Assembly (NCBI RefSeq): GCF_009711405.1
Contig: NZ_SMLW01000654.1
Coordinates: 1-36,819 of the forward strand
Source of the DNA: Fulvivirga kasyanovii
GTDB taxonomy: Bacteria > Bacteroidota > Bacteroidia > Cytophagales > Cyclobacteriaceae
Direction: 5' to 3'
DNA: 36,819 nt
The stretch's first letter is position 1; every line of letters begins with the position of its first letter. This document shows positions 1 to 7,355 of the stretch, in pieces. A program made the translations under genes and the position numbers. A model generated the notes under the pieces. That model did not search any database. It was not told where the DNA came from and worked only from the letters and a program-made list of their open reading frames with translations.

Positions 1-1395
1 ATGTCAAAGAAATATGATCTTTTAGTATTAGGTAGTGGACCTGGTGGTTATGTTGCCGCTATTCGCGCTGCTCAGTTGGGATTACAGGTTGGTGTTGTGG
101 AGAAGGAATCTTTGGGAGGTATTTGTCTTAACTGGGGGTGTATTCCCACCAAGGCTTTATTAAAAAGTGCTAATGTTTTTGAATACATATCACACGCTGC
201 TGATTACGGAATCAGCGTAAAGGATGCCAAAGCAGATCTCGACGGCATGGTGAAGAGAAGCCGTGGAGTTGCCGATGGTATGAGCAAGGGTATCCAGTTC
301 TTATTTAAAAAGAACAAGATCGATGCTATTATGGGCTTTGGCAAGTTGAAAGCCGGTAAGAAAATAGAGGTTACTTCTGAGGATGGAAAAACCGAAACCT
401 ACAGCGCAGATCATATTATCGTTGCTACCGGTGGCCGGTCAAGGCAATTACCTAACCTGCCGATAGATGGTAAAAAGATCATAGGTTACAGAGAAGCATT
501 GGTGCTCGACAAAGCTCCTAAGAAAATGGTTATTGTTGGTTCAGGTGCTATAGGCGTTGAGTTTGCATATTTCTACAACACTATTGGTACTGAGGTGACC
601 ATAGTTGAGTTTATGCCAAGGATCGTTCCTGTTGAAGATGAGGAGGTGTCAAAGGCACTGGAGAGAAACTTTAAGAAAGCAGGTATGAAAGTAATGACCA
701 GCTCGGAAGTTACTAACGTAGATACTAAAGGTAAGGGTTGTAAAGTGACCGTTAAAACCAAAAAAGGAGATGAAACCATAGACTGTGATGTTGTGCTGTC
801 TGCGGTAGGTATCTCTACAAACCTTGAAGGCATCGGTCTTGAAGATATTGGCGTAGCTACAGATAAAGGCAAGGTAATCGTTGATGATTACTACAAAACC
901 AACATACCTGGTGTATATGCCATCGGAGATATCGTACATGGTCCTGCATTGGCGCACGTAGCTTCTGCAGAAGGTATTATTTGTGTGGAAAAGATAGCAG
1001 GTGAAAACCCTCAGCCTCTGGACTACAACAATATACCGGGATGTACTTATTGCAGCCCTGAGATAGCTTCAGTTGGTTATACAGAAGCAGCCGCCAAAGA
1101 AGCAGGCTATGAGCTTAAAGTGGGCAAATTCCCATTCTCAGCATCAGGTAAAGCCAGTGCGGCCGGAGCTAAGGATGGTTTTGTGAAACTGATCTTTGAT
1201 GCTAAATATGGTGAACTGCTTGGAGCACATATGATCGGAGCCAATGTTACAGAAATGATTGCGGAGATCGTGGCAGTGAGAAAACTGGAAACCACCGGCC
1301 ATGAGATCATAAAAGCTGTACACCCTCACCCTACCATGTCGGAGGCAGTGATGGAAGCAGCCGCAGCGGCTTACGATGAAGTGATCCATATATAG
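1..1395 (+). CDS. lpdA: Dihydrolipoamide dehydrogenase (E3)
   Basis: A 464-residue flavoprotein disulfide reductase that reoxidises the lipoyl groups of 2-oxoacid dehydrogenase or glycine-cleavage complexes with NAD+, in the cytoplasm. Seen: the N-terminal FAD-binding GSGPGG (residues 11-16), the redox-active disulfide in GGICLNWGCIPTK (C42 and C47, CxxxxC spacing), a second nucleotide-binding GSGAIG near residue 180, the FAD motif YAIGD near 305, and the C-terminal catalytic HPT..E (H443, E448) that completes the partner subunit's active site. Length is normal for the family and the ATG is the first base of the window, so the upstream context is not visible. No E1/E2 genes are in the window, so which complex it serves is unknown. 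Identification as E3 rather than mercuric or glutathione reductase rests on the CxxxxC context and the C-terminus. Confidence 0.96.
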   Translation: MSKKYDLLVLGSGPGGYVAAIRAAQLGLQVGVVEKESLGGICLNWGCIPTKALLKSANVFEYISHAADYGISVKDAKADLDGMVKRSRGVADGMSKGIQFLFKKNKIDAIMGFGKLKAGKKIEVTSEDGKTETYSADHIIVATGGRSRQLPNLPIDGKKIIGYREALVLDKAPKKMVIVGSGAIGVEFAYFYNTIGTEVTIVEFMPRIVPVEDEEVSKALERNFKKAGMKVMTSSEVTNVDTKGKGCKVTVKTKKGDETIDCDVVLSAVGISTNLEGIGLEDIGVATDKGKVIVDDYYKTNIPGVYAIGDIVHGPALAHVASAEGIICVEKIAGENPQPLDYNNIPGCTYCSPEIASVGYTEAAAKEAGYELKVGKFPFSASGKASAAGAKDGFVKLIFDAKYGELLGAHMIGANVTEMIAEIVAVRKLETTGHEIIKAVHPHPTMSEAVMEAAAAAYDEVIHI

Positions 1396-1415
1396 ATAAT
1401 AAAGGTTTATTCCCT

Positions 1416-1511
1416 GAAAGGGACTGTTCAGAGGTCAGAGCAAGTGTCATGTCTGCCGACTATTGACAAGTGCATATTCGAAACTATTTGACTTTTGATA
1501 CAGTCCCTTTC
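1416..1511. repeat. Long imperfect inverted repeat, MITE-like or hairpin
   Basis: The arms 1416-1427 and 1500-1511 are a perfect 12-bp inverted repeat (GAAAGGGACTGT / ACAGTCCCTTTC). With one unpaired base (t1499) the pairing continues between 1428-1439 and 1487-1498, three of those pairs being G-U in RNA. The result is a stem of about 24 bp around a 47-nt interior. It fills most of the gap between lpdA and the sigma-factor gene. The termini resemble the GGGACTGT(A)TCAAAAGT-type ends of Bacteroidota transposons, which suggests a miniature inverted-repeat element or an IS relic, but no target-site duplication is obvious. It could instead act as an lpdA terminator or mRNA 3' stabiliser. Confidence 0.6.
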
Positions 1512-1541
1512 TATCTTTAACTCCCCACTAACCTATACCTG

Positions 1542-2099
1542 ATGTCCCCAATCTATAAGGGTAAATTGACTGAAAGCGAGCTTATTGCTTTACTGAAGCA
1601 GAAAGATAAAGCGGCATTGGGGTATCTCTATGATAATTATTCAGCAGCACTTTTTGGTGTAATCCTGCGCATTTTGCAAGACAAGAAAGTAGCCGAAGAA
1701 GTACTTCAGGATGCTTTCATGAAGGTATGGGACAAGATTGACACGTATGATGATAAAAAGGGCAGACTGTTTACCTGGATGCTGAACCTGTGCAGGAACC
1801 TGGCCATTGACAAACTCCGCTCGAAAGAAATAAAGAAGGTCGGTAAAACTGATGATATAGAAGAAAACGTATATCATGTAGAAAAAGATTATCTTGTTCA
1901 GCAGAGTGTGGACGGTATAGGTGTAAAGGAGCTTTTAGTCAGGTTGCGTGATGAGGAGAGGTTAATACTTGAGCTGATTTATTTTAAAGGCTATACGCAA
2001 TCAGAGGTCTCGGAAAGTCAGGGTATACCTTTAGGAACCGTAAAAACCAGGTTAAGGATGGCCTTGATTAATTTAAGAAAGGAGCTAGGGGTAGAGTGA
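1542..2099 (+). CDS. ECF-family RNA polymerase sigma factor
   Basis: 185 residues with the two-domain layout of extracytoplasmic-function sigma factors. Region 2 spans about residues 25-95 (the LYDNYSAALFG start, the EEVLQDAFMKVW core-binding/-10 helix, and a W-x-x-NLCRN-x-AID-x-LR end). Region 4 is about 125-183, with the helix-turn-helix GYTQSEVSESQGIPLGTVKTR. It is followed by, and overlaps through GTGA, the gene for an RskA-type anti-sigma factor, the usual arrangement for SigK/RskA-like pairs. It would recruit RNA polymerase to a small regulon when the membrane partner releases it. Neither the inducing signal nor the target promoters can be read from the sequence; the nearest downstream candidate is the lipoprotein gene at 3315. 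Confidence 0.93.
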   Translation: MSPIYKGKLTESELIALLKQKDKAALGYLYDNYSAALFGVILRILQDKKVAEEVLQDAFMKVWDKIDTYDDKKGRLFTWMLNLCRNLAIDKLRSKEIKKVGKTDDIEENVYHVEKDYLVQQSVDGIGVKELLVRLRDEERLILELIYFKGYTQSEVSESQGIPLGTVKTRLRMALINLRKELGVE

Positions 2100-2902
2100 A
2101 CATTCAGGAATATATATCATCAGGAATATTAGAGGCATATGTGCTTGGAGAGCTCCCCAGGGAAGAAGCTCTTGAAGTGGAAAAAATGGCTTTGGAGCAC
2201 CACGAGGTTAGGGAGGAAATTACCCGTATTGAAATTACACTTGAGAGTGTGGCCTTTGAAACGGCAGTGAAGCCGGCAGCAGATCTTAAAGACAAGATCA
2301 TGCAACAGGTGGATAGCAGTCAACAGCAGGCCGGAGCAAACGTAGTGTCGATGCCGATTTCCAACAAACCCAATTACTGGAAATATGCCATGGCAGCCTC
2401 AGTTTCTATAGCTCTGGTTACTACAATTTTAGCTTTTAACTTCTGGAGCAAGTGGAAAAGCACGGAAGTTGAACTGAATAATTTAATAGCTCAAAATGAG
2501 CGCATCGCCCGGGACTACAATACTGTCAACAATAAGCTTGAAGACATTGAGCATGAGTTCAGCATTTTAAGTGATGCCTCCTATCGTAAAGTAGTTTTGC
2601 AAGGTACAGAAAATGCCCCCCAGGCACTGGCAAACATTTATTGGAATCCAGCATCGGAAGAAGTCTACCTCAATATACAAAACCTGAAAGAGCTTACCCA
2701 GGAACAACAGTACCAGTTGTGGGCAATAATTGATGGAACCCCCGTAGACGCAGGGGTTTTTGACAGTGGCCAGAGCGGTCTTTTAAAAATGAAAAACATT
2801 GCACGAGCCTCCGCCTTTGCCGTTACCGTAGAGCCCAGAGGTGGTAGTGAAAACCCTACTTTGGATACCATGCAGGTAATGGGTGCCGTGGGTGAGTCCT
2901 GA
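2096..2902 (+). CDS. RskA-type membrane anti-sigma factor
   Basis: 268 residues, starting at a GTG that overlaps the sigma-factor stop (GTGA, 4 bp), so the two are translationally coupled. Residues 1-60 form a helical anti-sigma domain with the YVLGELPREEALEVE pattern of RskA-like proteins. The Cys residues of zinc anti-sigma domains are absent. A single membrane span lies at about 97-115, followed by a predicted coiled coil (about 119-158) and a C-terminal RskA domain (about 160-268), recognisable by QYQLWAIIDG, DAGVFD and FAVTVEPRGG. The topology places the N-terminus in the cytoplasm, holding the sigma factor, and the sensing part in the periplasm. Release probably requires regulated proteolysis, as in the family; no protease gene for this lies next to it. 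Confidence 0.9.
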   Translation: MNIQEYISSGILEAYVLGELPREEALEVEKMALEHHEVREEITRIEITLESVAFETAVKPAADLKDKIMQQVDSSQQQAGANVVSMPISNKPNYWKYAMAASVSIALVTTILAFNFWSKWKSTEVELNNLIAQNERIARDYNTVNNKLEDIEHEFSILSDASYRKVVLQGTENAPQALANIYWNPASEEVYLNIQNLKELTQEQQYQLWAIIDGTPVDAGVFDSGQSGLLKMKNIARASAFAVTVEPRGGSENPTLDTMQVMGAVGES

Positions 2903-3314
2903 AAAACTTGTTGGTCTCCGTGTCATTCCCCTGGTTTTGAAATATCTGAGGGGCTAAGAAAGAAATATTGTCCTCTGCCTGCCACCTTTTTGGTTAATTA
3001 ATTCCCCAAAGTGTTGTTTATTCAAACATAAAATGTGTCAGGAATTACTTCTTCATTCAAGATAACAGGTTGATTGTTATGGATTAACTATTCCGTAGAT
3101 CAGTTTAATTAATTAACAAAATCAGTCAATCAATTAAATGTCTGCCTTCTTAATAATTAAAAAATACGTGAATTAATCTTCTCGATTCTGGGTTATAGTG
3201 TTTGATAGTGCTATATCAGTAAACAGGTTTCACAACTTAATAGGTGAGTTGGGTGCGAAAGTTGCCCCTTGGTTTAACACAAAGATGTTTTAACTCATAT
3301 AAACTATTAATAAG
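2903..3314. other. 412-bp AT-rich gap without a gene
   Basis: No open reading frame of convincing coding character is present. The first 60 bases include a weak 5-bp inverted pair (cccct 2928-2932 / agggg 2949-2953) without a T-run, not enough to call a terminator. Positions 3050-3180 are rich in TTAATTAATT/ATTAAT tracts. The last 100 bases must carry the promoter of the lipoprotein gene at 3315, but I find no exact TAnnTTTG box. Confidence 0.6.
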
Positions 3315-4106
3315 ATGAAATCACATGTTTACACTCTAAGAATACTGTGCCTGGCAGTGGCAGTGCTCATTGCTGGCTGCTCAGAAGAAGATGATCCATC
3401 TGCCGATCCTGGCGAAGAAGAAGTAGTTGATCCGCCAACGCCCTCTCTCAGTTTTGCGACCCCCTCAGATTCAACAGGAATTGCCTTTGACGTAATTGGT
3501 AACCCTGAAGTTAACGGTACAAAGTACACCTTTAATATGGTTGATGAAGATAACGGTTGCGGAATGCCCGGTGGTGATTACATTCAACTGGATACCCTTG
3601 AACCTATGTGGGACAACGGCTTTGCTGTAGCTGCATGGGTAGAGTTTCAGGATGAAGAGCGCTACTATGAAAGGATTCTTGACTTCGGCAACGGATGGGG
3701 TGAAAACGGAGGAATGAATGTTACGCTGTCCCGGTTGGCCCGTTCTGCTGATCTGGTCTTAACCAGTTGGATAGATTCCGATTCGCTGACCAACAGAGAG
3801 AAAGGCAGGCTTATAGCCCGGGATGCGATAGTGAACGGAGAAACCTTGTTTTATGCCGCGACTATCAGTCCTACAGGAGAGATGAAATTATACGTAAACG
3901 GAGAAATGGTTGCCGAAAAGGCTGACGGCCATCCTGTGGCCAATGTGGCACGTAACCAGAACTTCATAGGCCACTCTAATTGGTGCCAGGAAGATTATGA
4001 TTTTAAAGGAAGTGTTGATGGTATGTATATATACAACAGGGCTATTACCCCAGGAGAAGTACGTGCCTTGTATGATCTCAGGTCCGGCTCCGATCAGGCC
4101 AAATAA
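3315..4106 (+). CDS. LamG-like surface lipoprotein
   Basis: 263 residues. The N-terminus is a lipoprotein signal with lipobox LIAGC (lipidated C22). Directly after the cysteine comes an acidic stretch (SEEDDPSADPGEEE), which in Bacteroidota favours export to the cell surface. Residues about 60-260 look like a concanavalin A/laminin-G-like (LamG_3) beta-sandwich: FAVAAWVEF strand, LYVNGEMV hairpin, FIGHSNW, and a final strand region GMYIYNRAITPGEVRALY, the standard ending of this family. Such domains bind glycans or protein ligands; here the ligand is unknown. The gene stands alone and converges on the TonB-receptor gene. It could belong to the ECF sigma regulon upstream, but nothing in the sequence proves that. 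Confidence 0.8.
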   Translation: MKSHVYTLRILCLAVAVLIAGCSEEDDPSADPGEEEVVDPPTPSLSFATPSDSTGIAFDVIGNPEVNGTKYTFNMVDEDNGCGMPGGDYIQLDTLEPMWDNGFAVAAWVEFQDEERYYERILDFGNGWGENGGMNVTLSRLARSADLVLTSWIDSDSLTNREKGRLIARDAIVNGETLFYAATISPTGEMKLYVNGEMVAEKADGHPVANVARNQNFIGHSNWCQEDYDFKGSVDGMYIYNRAITPGEVRALYDLRSGSDQAK

Positions 4107-4132
4107 AGAAATTAAAGTTGTCTCATAAGTAA

Positions 4133-4163
4133 AAGGCCATTTCCTTTCCCGGGAAATGGCCTT
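4133..4163. terminator. Bidirectional terminator between convergent genes
   Basis: Perfect 12-bp arms AAGGCCATTTCC (4133-4144) and GGAAATGGCCTT (4152-4163) with a 7-nt loop. It lies between the lipoprotein gene (ends 4106) and the minus-strand TonB-receptor gene (ends 4193). T-rich sequence follows on the plus strand (CATTTTA) and the arm runs into TTTTA on the minus strand, so it can serve both. Confidence 0.85.
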
Positions 4164-4192
4164 CATTTTATACACCTTGTATCAAGTGGCTT

Positions 4193-6445
4193 TTAAAAGA
4201 AAAAGCTGATGCTTGCCCTGGCAAATAGCGGGCTTCCCGGTGTAAAGTGTATCTCTGATACGGGGGCAGTCTCGTTGAAGAGCCTTGACTCCGTATCAAA
4301 TTGTGCTTCCTTCCATTCGTTATCCAGAAGGTTTACGATGGAAAAACCTACTTCATATTTCGGTTGGGTATAATTTAAAGTAGCATCTAAAAGAAAATAC
4401 CCCTCAGCCTCTACAGAATTATCCTCATTGGCAGGTCTGTCGCCCAGATACCTGTAGCGAAGGCTTCCGTTGATCCCGTTTTTCATATTAAAGCTTATCC
4501 CACCAATGCTGGTGAAAGTCGGAGCCAGCGGAATATGGTCAGCCCCTTCTGGTTCGTTAACTGCTAGCGGATCTGTAAAATTCAAGTCCGCATCCAGGTA
4601 AAGCCACTGGAGCAGTTGGTACCTGAATGACAGGTCAACACCTCTCCTTCTGGTTTCCCCGCTGGGCTCTACTATACCTTCATCACCTACGTATACAAAC
4701 TCCTGATCAAGGTTGAGCTGCCATACGGCCGCATTAATGGAAAGATTGGGAACAGGCTTAAAAAAACCTCCAAAATCGAAACCGTAAGCTTTAGGAAGTA
4801 TATCCTTGCCGTTTTGTGCTACTACTACCCGGGTATCGTTTGAGTGAAAGCCAATTCCGGCTTTGGCAAACAAACCAAATTGAGAGGTAAGCTTGTATGA
4901 TGCACTCAGCTTTGGGGAGAATGTACCTTCGCTTTCGCTTTGTCTTTCATAAGTGGTTGCCAAAGCATCCACGTAGTTGAATATGAAATGGTCATAACGA
5001 AGGCTACCGTTAACAGAGAATGCAGGTGTTATATCCAAAGTTTCGCTGATATATGCATACACATTGGTCTCATCCACATCCCCCCTGGCCAGGTCATCCA
5101 ACACCTCTTTGCGGTTAAGGGTGTGCGATAAACGAATATCATTGACATCATCATACCTGAAGCCGGCACCTGCTTTTGATCTGATACCCAGATTGCCCAG
5201 ATAGCCATCCTTCGTGTAAGCGCCGGAGTACCCATAAATACTTCTGCTTTCAGATTGTGTTATCTGATCTCCATTGATGGGGTCGTTCAGGAAGAAAGTG
5301 AAGTTGGAAACCAACATAAAATCATAACGCGAAAAGAAAACCTGGTGCTCAAGACCGGCATCATTGCCCAGGTCAAGATTATATTTCACATTCAGGTTTG
5401 TTCGGCTGGTTTCCCCTCCTTCAGTATCATCAATAGCTCCAAATCGCCCTATTAGTCCGCTTTCAACAGCCCGTACAGGGATTTGACCTGATGCGTCCCA
5501 TTTGCTGGTAAATCTGGAAGCAGATATTGAAAGTAACTTTTTGTCATCAAAATATCCGGTGTACTTACCCATAATATTGATACGCGAGAAATTTTGATCG
5601 CTATCGAAATAGCCATCCGTAAGGTACAGTTCAGATGCGATATACAGGTTTTCGCGAAGCCCGTCCTGCTGTCTGTTAAGCAGGTCAATAAGTCCTACGG
5701 TTCTTAAGGTACCATATTGTCCTCCTTCCAGCTTTATCATACTGCTGTCCAACCTGTCCCGGGTATGGAATGCTGCATATCCGGCGGTGGTAAAGTTGCC
5801 CTGATCGACATAGTAAGGGCCTTTATTAAAATTTACACGCTGGATCGTTTCAGGTATTAGAAAGTGAAGGTCAGAATAGCCCTGGCCATGGGCATGCGAC
5901 ACCATGTTAACTGGCATCCCGTCCACGGTGAGGTTAATGTCCGTACCATGGTCTATATCGAAACCACGTAGAAATATTTGTTCGGCTTTACCTCCGCCCG
6001 CATGTTGTGCTATAAAAAGTCCGGGCACAAGCCTCAGTACATCCTGAGAACTTTCAGTGGGTCGCAGTTTGATATCGTAGGCGGATATGGAGCTAAGGCT
6101 TTTAACCTCTTCCGAAGTAATGACCACATCAGCCAGCTCAATGTCTCCCTGTTTCAGGAAAAAGTCCTGCCTCCGCTCACTATCTGTTATTTCTATTTCC
6201 TGCTGTTGGCTTTCATATCCGATGAAGGATACAGTAACGGTAAAAGTACCTGCAGGTAATTTGAATTTAAAGTTTCCAAAAGCATCGGCAGAGGTGCCAG
6301 CCCCGTTGTCAATCACAATATTGGCTCCTGGTAAAGGTTCTCCCTGCTGATTGTAAATTCGCCCGCTGAAAATGTGTTGCTGGGCGAAAAGGTCCTGGCA
6401 ATAGCATAGCACTGCTACCAGTATAAATAGCTTGAATTTTGTCAT
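4193..6445 (-). CDS. TonB-dependent outer-membrane receptor, metal-related candidate
   Basis: 750 residues. Order: signal peptide (about 1-21, ending LFA), a carboxypeptidase-regulatory-like beta-sandwich (about 23-105, with GEPLPGANIVI and FKFKLPAGTFTVTVSFIGY), a TonB plug (about 110-220, with LRGFDIDHGTDINLTVDGMP), and a long beta-barrel ending in aromatic residues (ISFFF) as outer-membrane insertion signals do. The plug has an unusual His-containing patch, SHAHGQGYSDLHF, near residues 180-190. The gene follows the His-cluster protein gene on the same strand, 99 bp downstream. Receptors of this type import scarce ligands using TonB energy. The His patch and neighbour suggest a metal ion or metal complex, but the substrate is inferred. 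No SusD partner is present, which argues against glycan uptake. Confidence 0.9.
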   Translation of the reverse strand: MTKFKLFILVAVLCYCQDLFAQQHIFSGRIYNQQGEPLPGANIVIDNGAGTSADAFGNFKFKLPAGTFTVTVSFIGYESQQQEIEITDSERRQDFFLKQGDIELADVVITSEEVKSLSSISAYDIKLRPTESSQDVLRLVPGLFIAQHAGGGKAEQIFLRGFDIDHGTDINLTVDGMPVNMVSHAHGQGYSDLHFLIPETIQRVNFNKGPYYVDQGNFTTAGYAAFHTRDRLDSSMIKLEGGQYGTLRTVGLIDLLNRQQDGLRENLYIASELYLTDGYFDSDQNFSRINIMGKYTGYFDDKKLLSISASRFTSKWDASGQIPVRAVESGLIGRFGAIDDTEGGETSRTNLNVKYNLDLGNDAGLEHQVFFSRYDFMLVSNFTFFLNDPINGDQITQSESRSIYGYSGAYTKDGYLGNLGIRSKAGAGFRYDDVNDIRLSHTLNRKEVLDDLARGDVDETNVYAYISETLDITPAFSVNGSLRYDHFIFNYVDALATTYERQSESEGTFSPKLSASYKLTSQFGLFAKAGIGFHSNDTRVVVAQNGKDILPKAYGFDFGGFFKPVPNLSINAAVWQLNLDQEFVYVGDEGIVEPSGETRRRGVDLSFRYQLLQWLYLDADLNFTDPLAVNEPEGADHIPLAPTFTSIGGISFNMKNGINGSLRYRYLGDRPANEDNSVEAEGYFLLDATLNYTQPKYEVGFSIVNLLDNEWKEAQFDTESRLFNETAPVSEIHFTPGSPLFARASISFFF

Positions 6446-6473
6446 AATCTATGTTTAAAATATTAATGATCAG

Positions 6474-6513
6474 GCAGTACAGTTTCATCTTTACTCGGAG
6501 TAAAGGGTACTGC
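6474..6513. promoter_or_regulatory. Nested palindrome upstream of the TonB-receptor gene
   Basis: The inner palindrome CTTTACTC-G-GAGTAAAG (6489-6505) has 8-bp arms around one base. It is bracketed by 7-bp arms GCAGTAC (6474-6480) and GTACTGC (6507-6513). It lies in the 99-bp gap between the His-cluster gene and the receptor gene, about 30-70 bases upstream of the receptor start. The tight dyad fits an operator for a dimeric repressor. As RNA on the minus strand it would form a compact hairpin between the two cistrons. No T-run follows, so a terminator is unlikely. Confidence 0.55.
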
Positions 6514-6544
6514 TGCTGAAATACGCGAATATTTTTTGTGTAAA

Positions 6545-6958
6545 TTATGACTGTATGGGAGGAGGCGTTGGCGGAGCAATTACATGTGTGTTTGCAAGGG
6601 TTTTCACCTTGCAGTGGAAAGGAATATCAGTGCCGTTGTTTGCAAATACAAACACACTGTTTTCAGTTATGTAATTGAGCAGGAATATAATTTTTAATGG
6701 AGAGTGGATCGGTGTTTCGTTGTTCTCCATCTTTTTGAGGCTTTCGAAAGCTGCATTATGATCTTCCACATGATGATGGTGGTGGTCATGACTATGATGG
6801 TGAATGATATTAGGAATGTGGTGCAGCGTGTCATGCACAATAGTAAAGACACCATACCCCATAAAGGAACCTGTGTAAAACAACAATAACGATATGGCAA
6901 TGAATTTACTCAAATGATTCTGGATATAATCTGTTTTGTGTTTGATGTATTTTAACAC
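6545..6958 (-). CDS. Small membrane-anchored protein with histidine cluster
   Basis: 137 residues, no family recognised. One hydrophobic segment lies at about residues 19-40. It is followed by a dense histidine run (13 His between residues 42 and 67, including HHHSHDHHHHH) and then a soluble part with a second, weaker hydrophobic patch (about 88-105) and a Pro-rich end (PPTPPP). If the first segment is a signal anchor, the His cluster sits in the periplasm. Such clusters bind Zn, Ni, Co or Cu. The gene lies directly upstream of the TonB receptor on the same strand, so a role in capturing or sensing the metal brought in by that receptor is a reasonable inference. The His codons are mixed CAT/CAC, so the run is not a simple mononucleotide artefact. 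Confidence 0.75.
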   Translation of the reverse strand: MLKYIKHKTDYIQNHLSKFIAISLLLFYTGSFMGYGVFTIVHDTLHHIPNIIHHHSHDHHHHHVEDHNAAFESLKKMENNETPIHSPLKIIFLLNYITENSVFVFANNGTDIPFHCKVKTLANTHVIAPPTPPPIQS

Positions 6959-7355
6959 GGGTCTATACTCAGTGCCTGCATCTTGCGTGTACCTTTCCCC
7001 TATAGATTAAACAGCTTTGGGTTCAGAAGTAATACCCTCATAGCGATCATTTTTTTTATGTTCTCCTTTTGTAAAACAACATGCATTAAGGAGCCTATTG
7101 GTTTTGACCTGTTTTTTGCTTCTTGTTTAAAACAGTCTGTACTTCATTAAAACCTTCACCTAATTTGGTATGCAAGGTTATCGAATATTTGTTATACATG
7201 CCAAAGCTTTTATTTAAGGTGACCGTTTCAGGCCTCCGGGGTTTTCAAAACCTTGAAGCTCTTTCGTGGAGGTCTTTGCTATGATTTTTGTAAATTGATA
7301 TCGTTTAAAGCCGTATTTTAATAACTTTACTATCCGTCAATTTTTTGAAAAGCAT
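6959..7355. other. 397-bp divergent intergenic region
   Basis: It separates the minus-strand His-cluster gene from the plus-strand TPR gene and must contain both promoters. I see no gene or tRNA. Structures visible are the 13-bp dyad GGTTTT-C-AAAACC at 7240-7252, and around it the potential outer stem AGGCCTCC (7230-7237) with GGAGGTCT (7268-7275), one pair being G-T. These lie 80-125 bases before the TPR start. T-rich runs near 7050 and 7110 would fit the upstream region of the minus-strand gene. Confidence 0.6.

Noticed and set aside
4193-6958. SusC/SusD polysaccharide utilisation locus
   Set aside because: There is no SusD-like lipoprotein and no glycosidase; the neighbour is a His-cluster protein.
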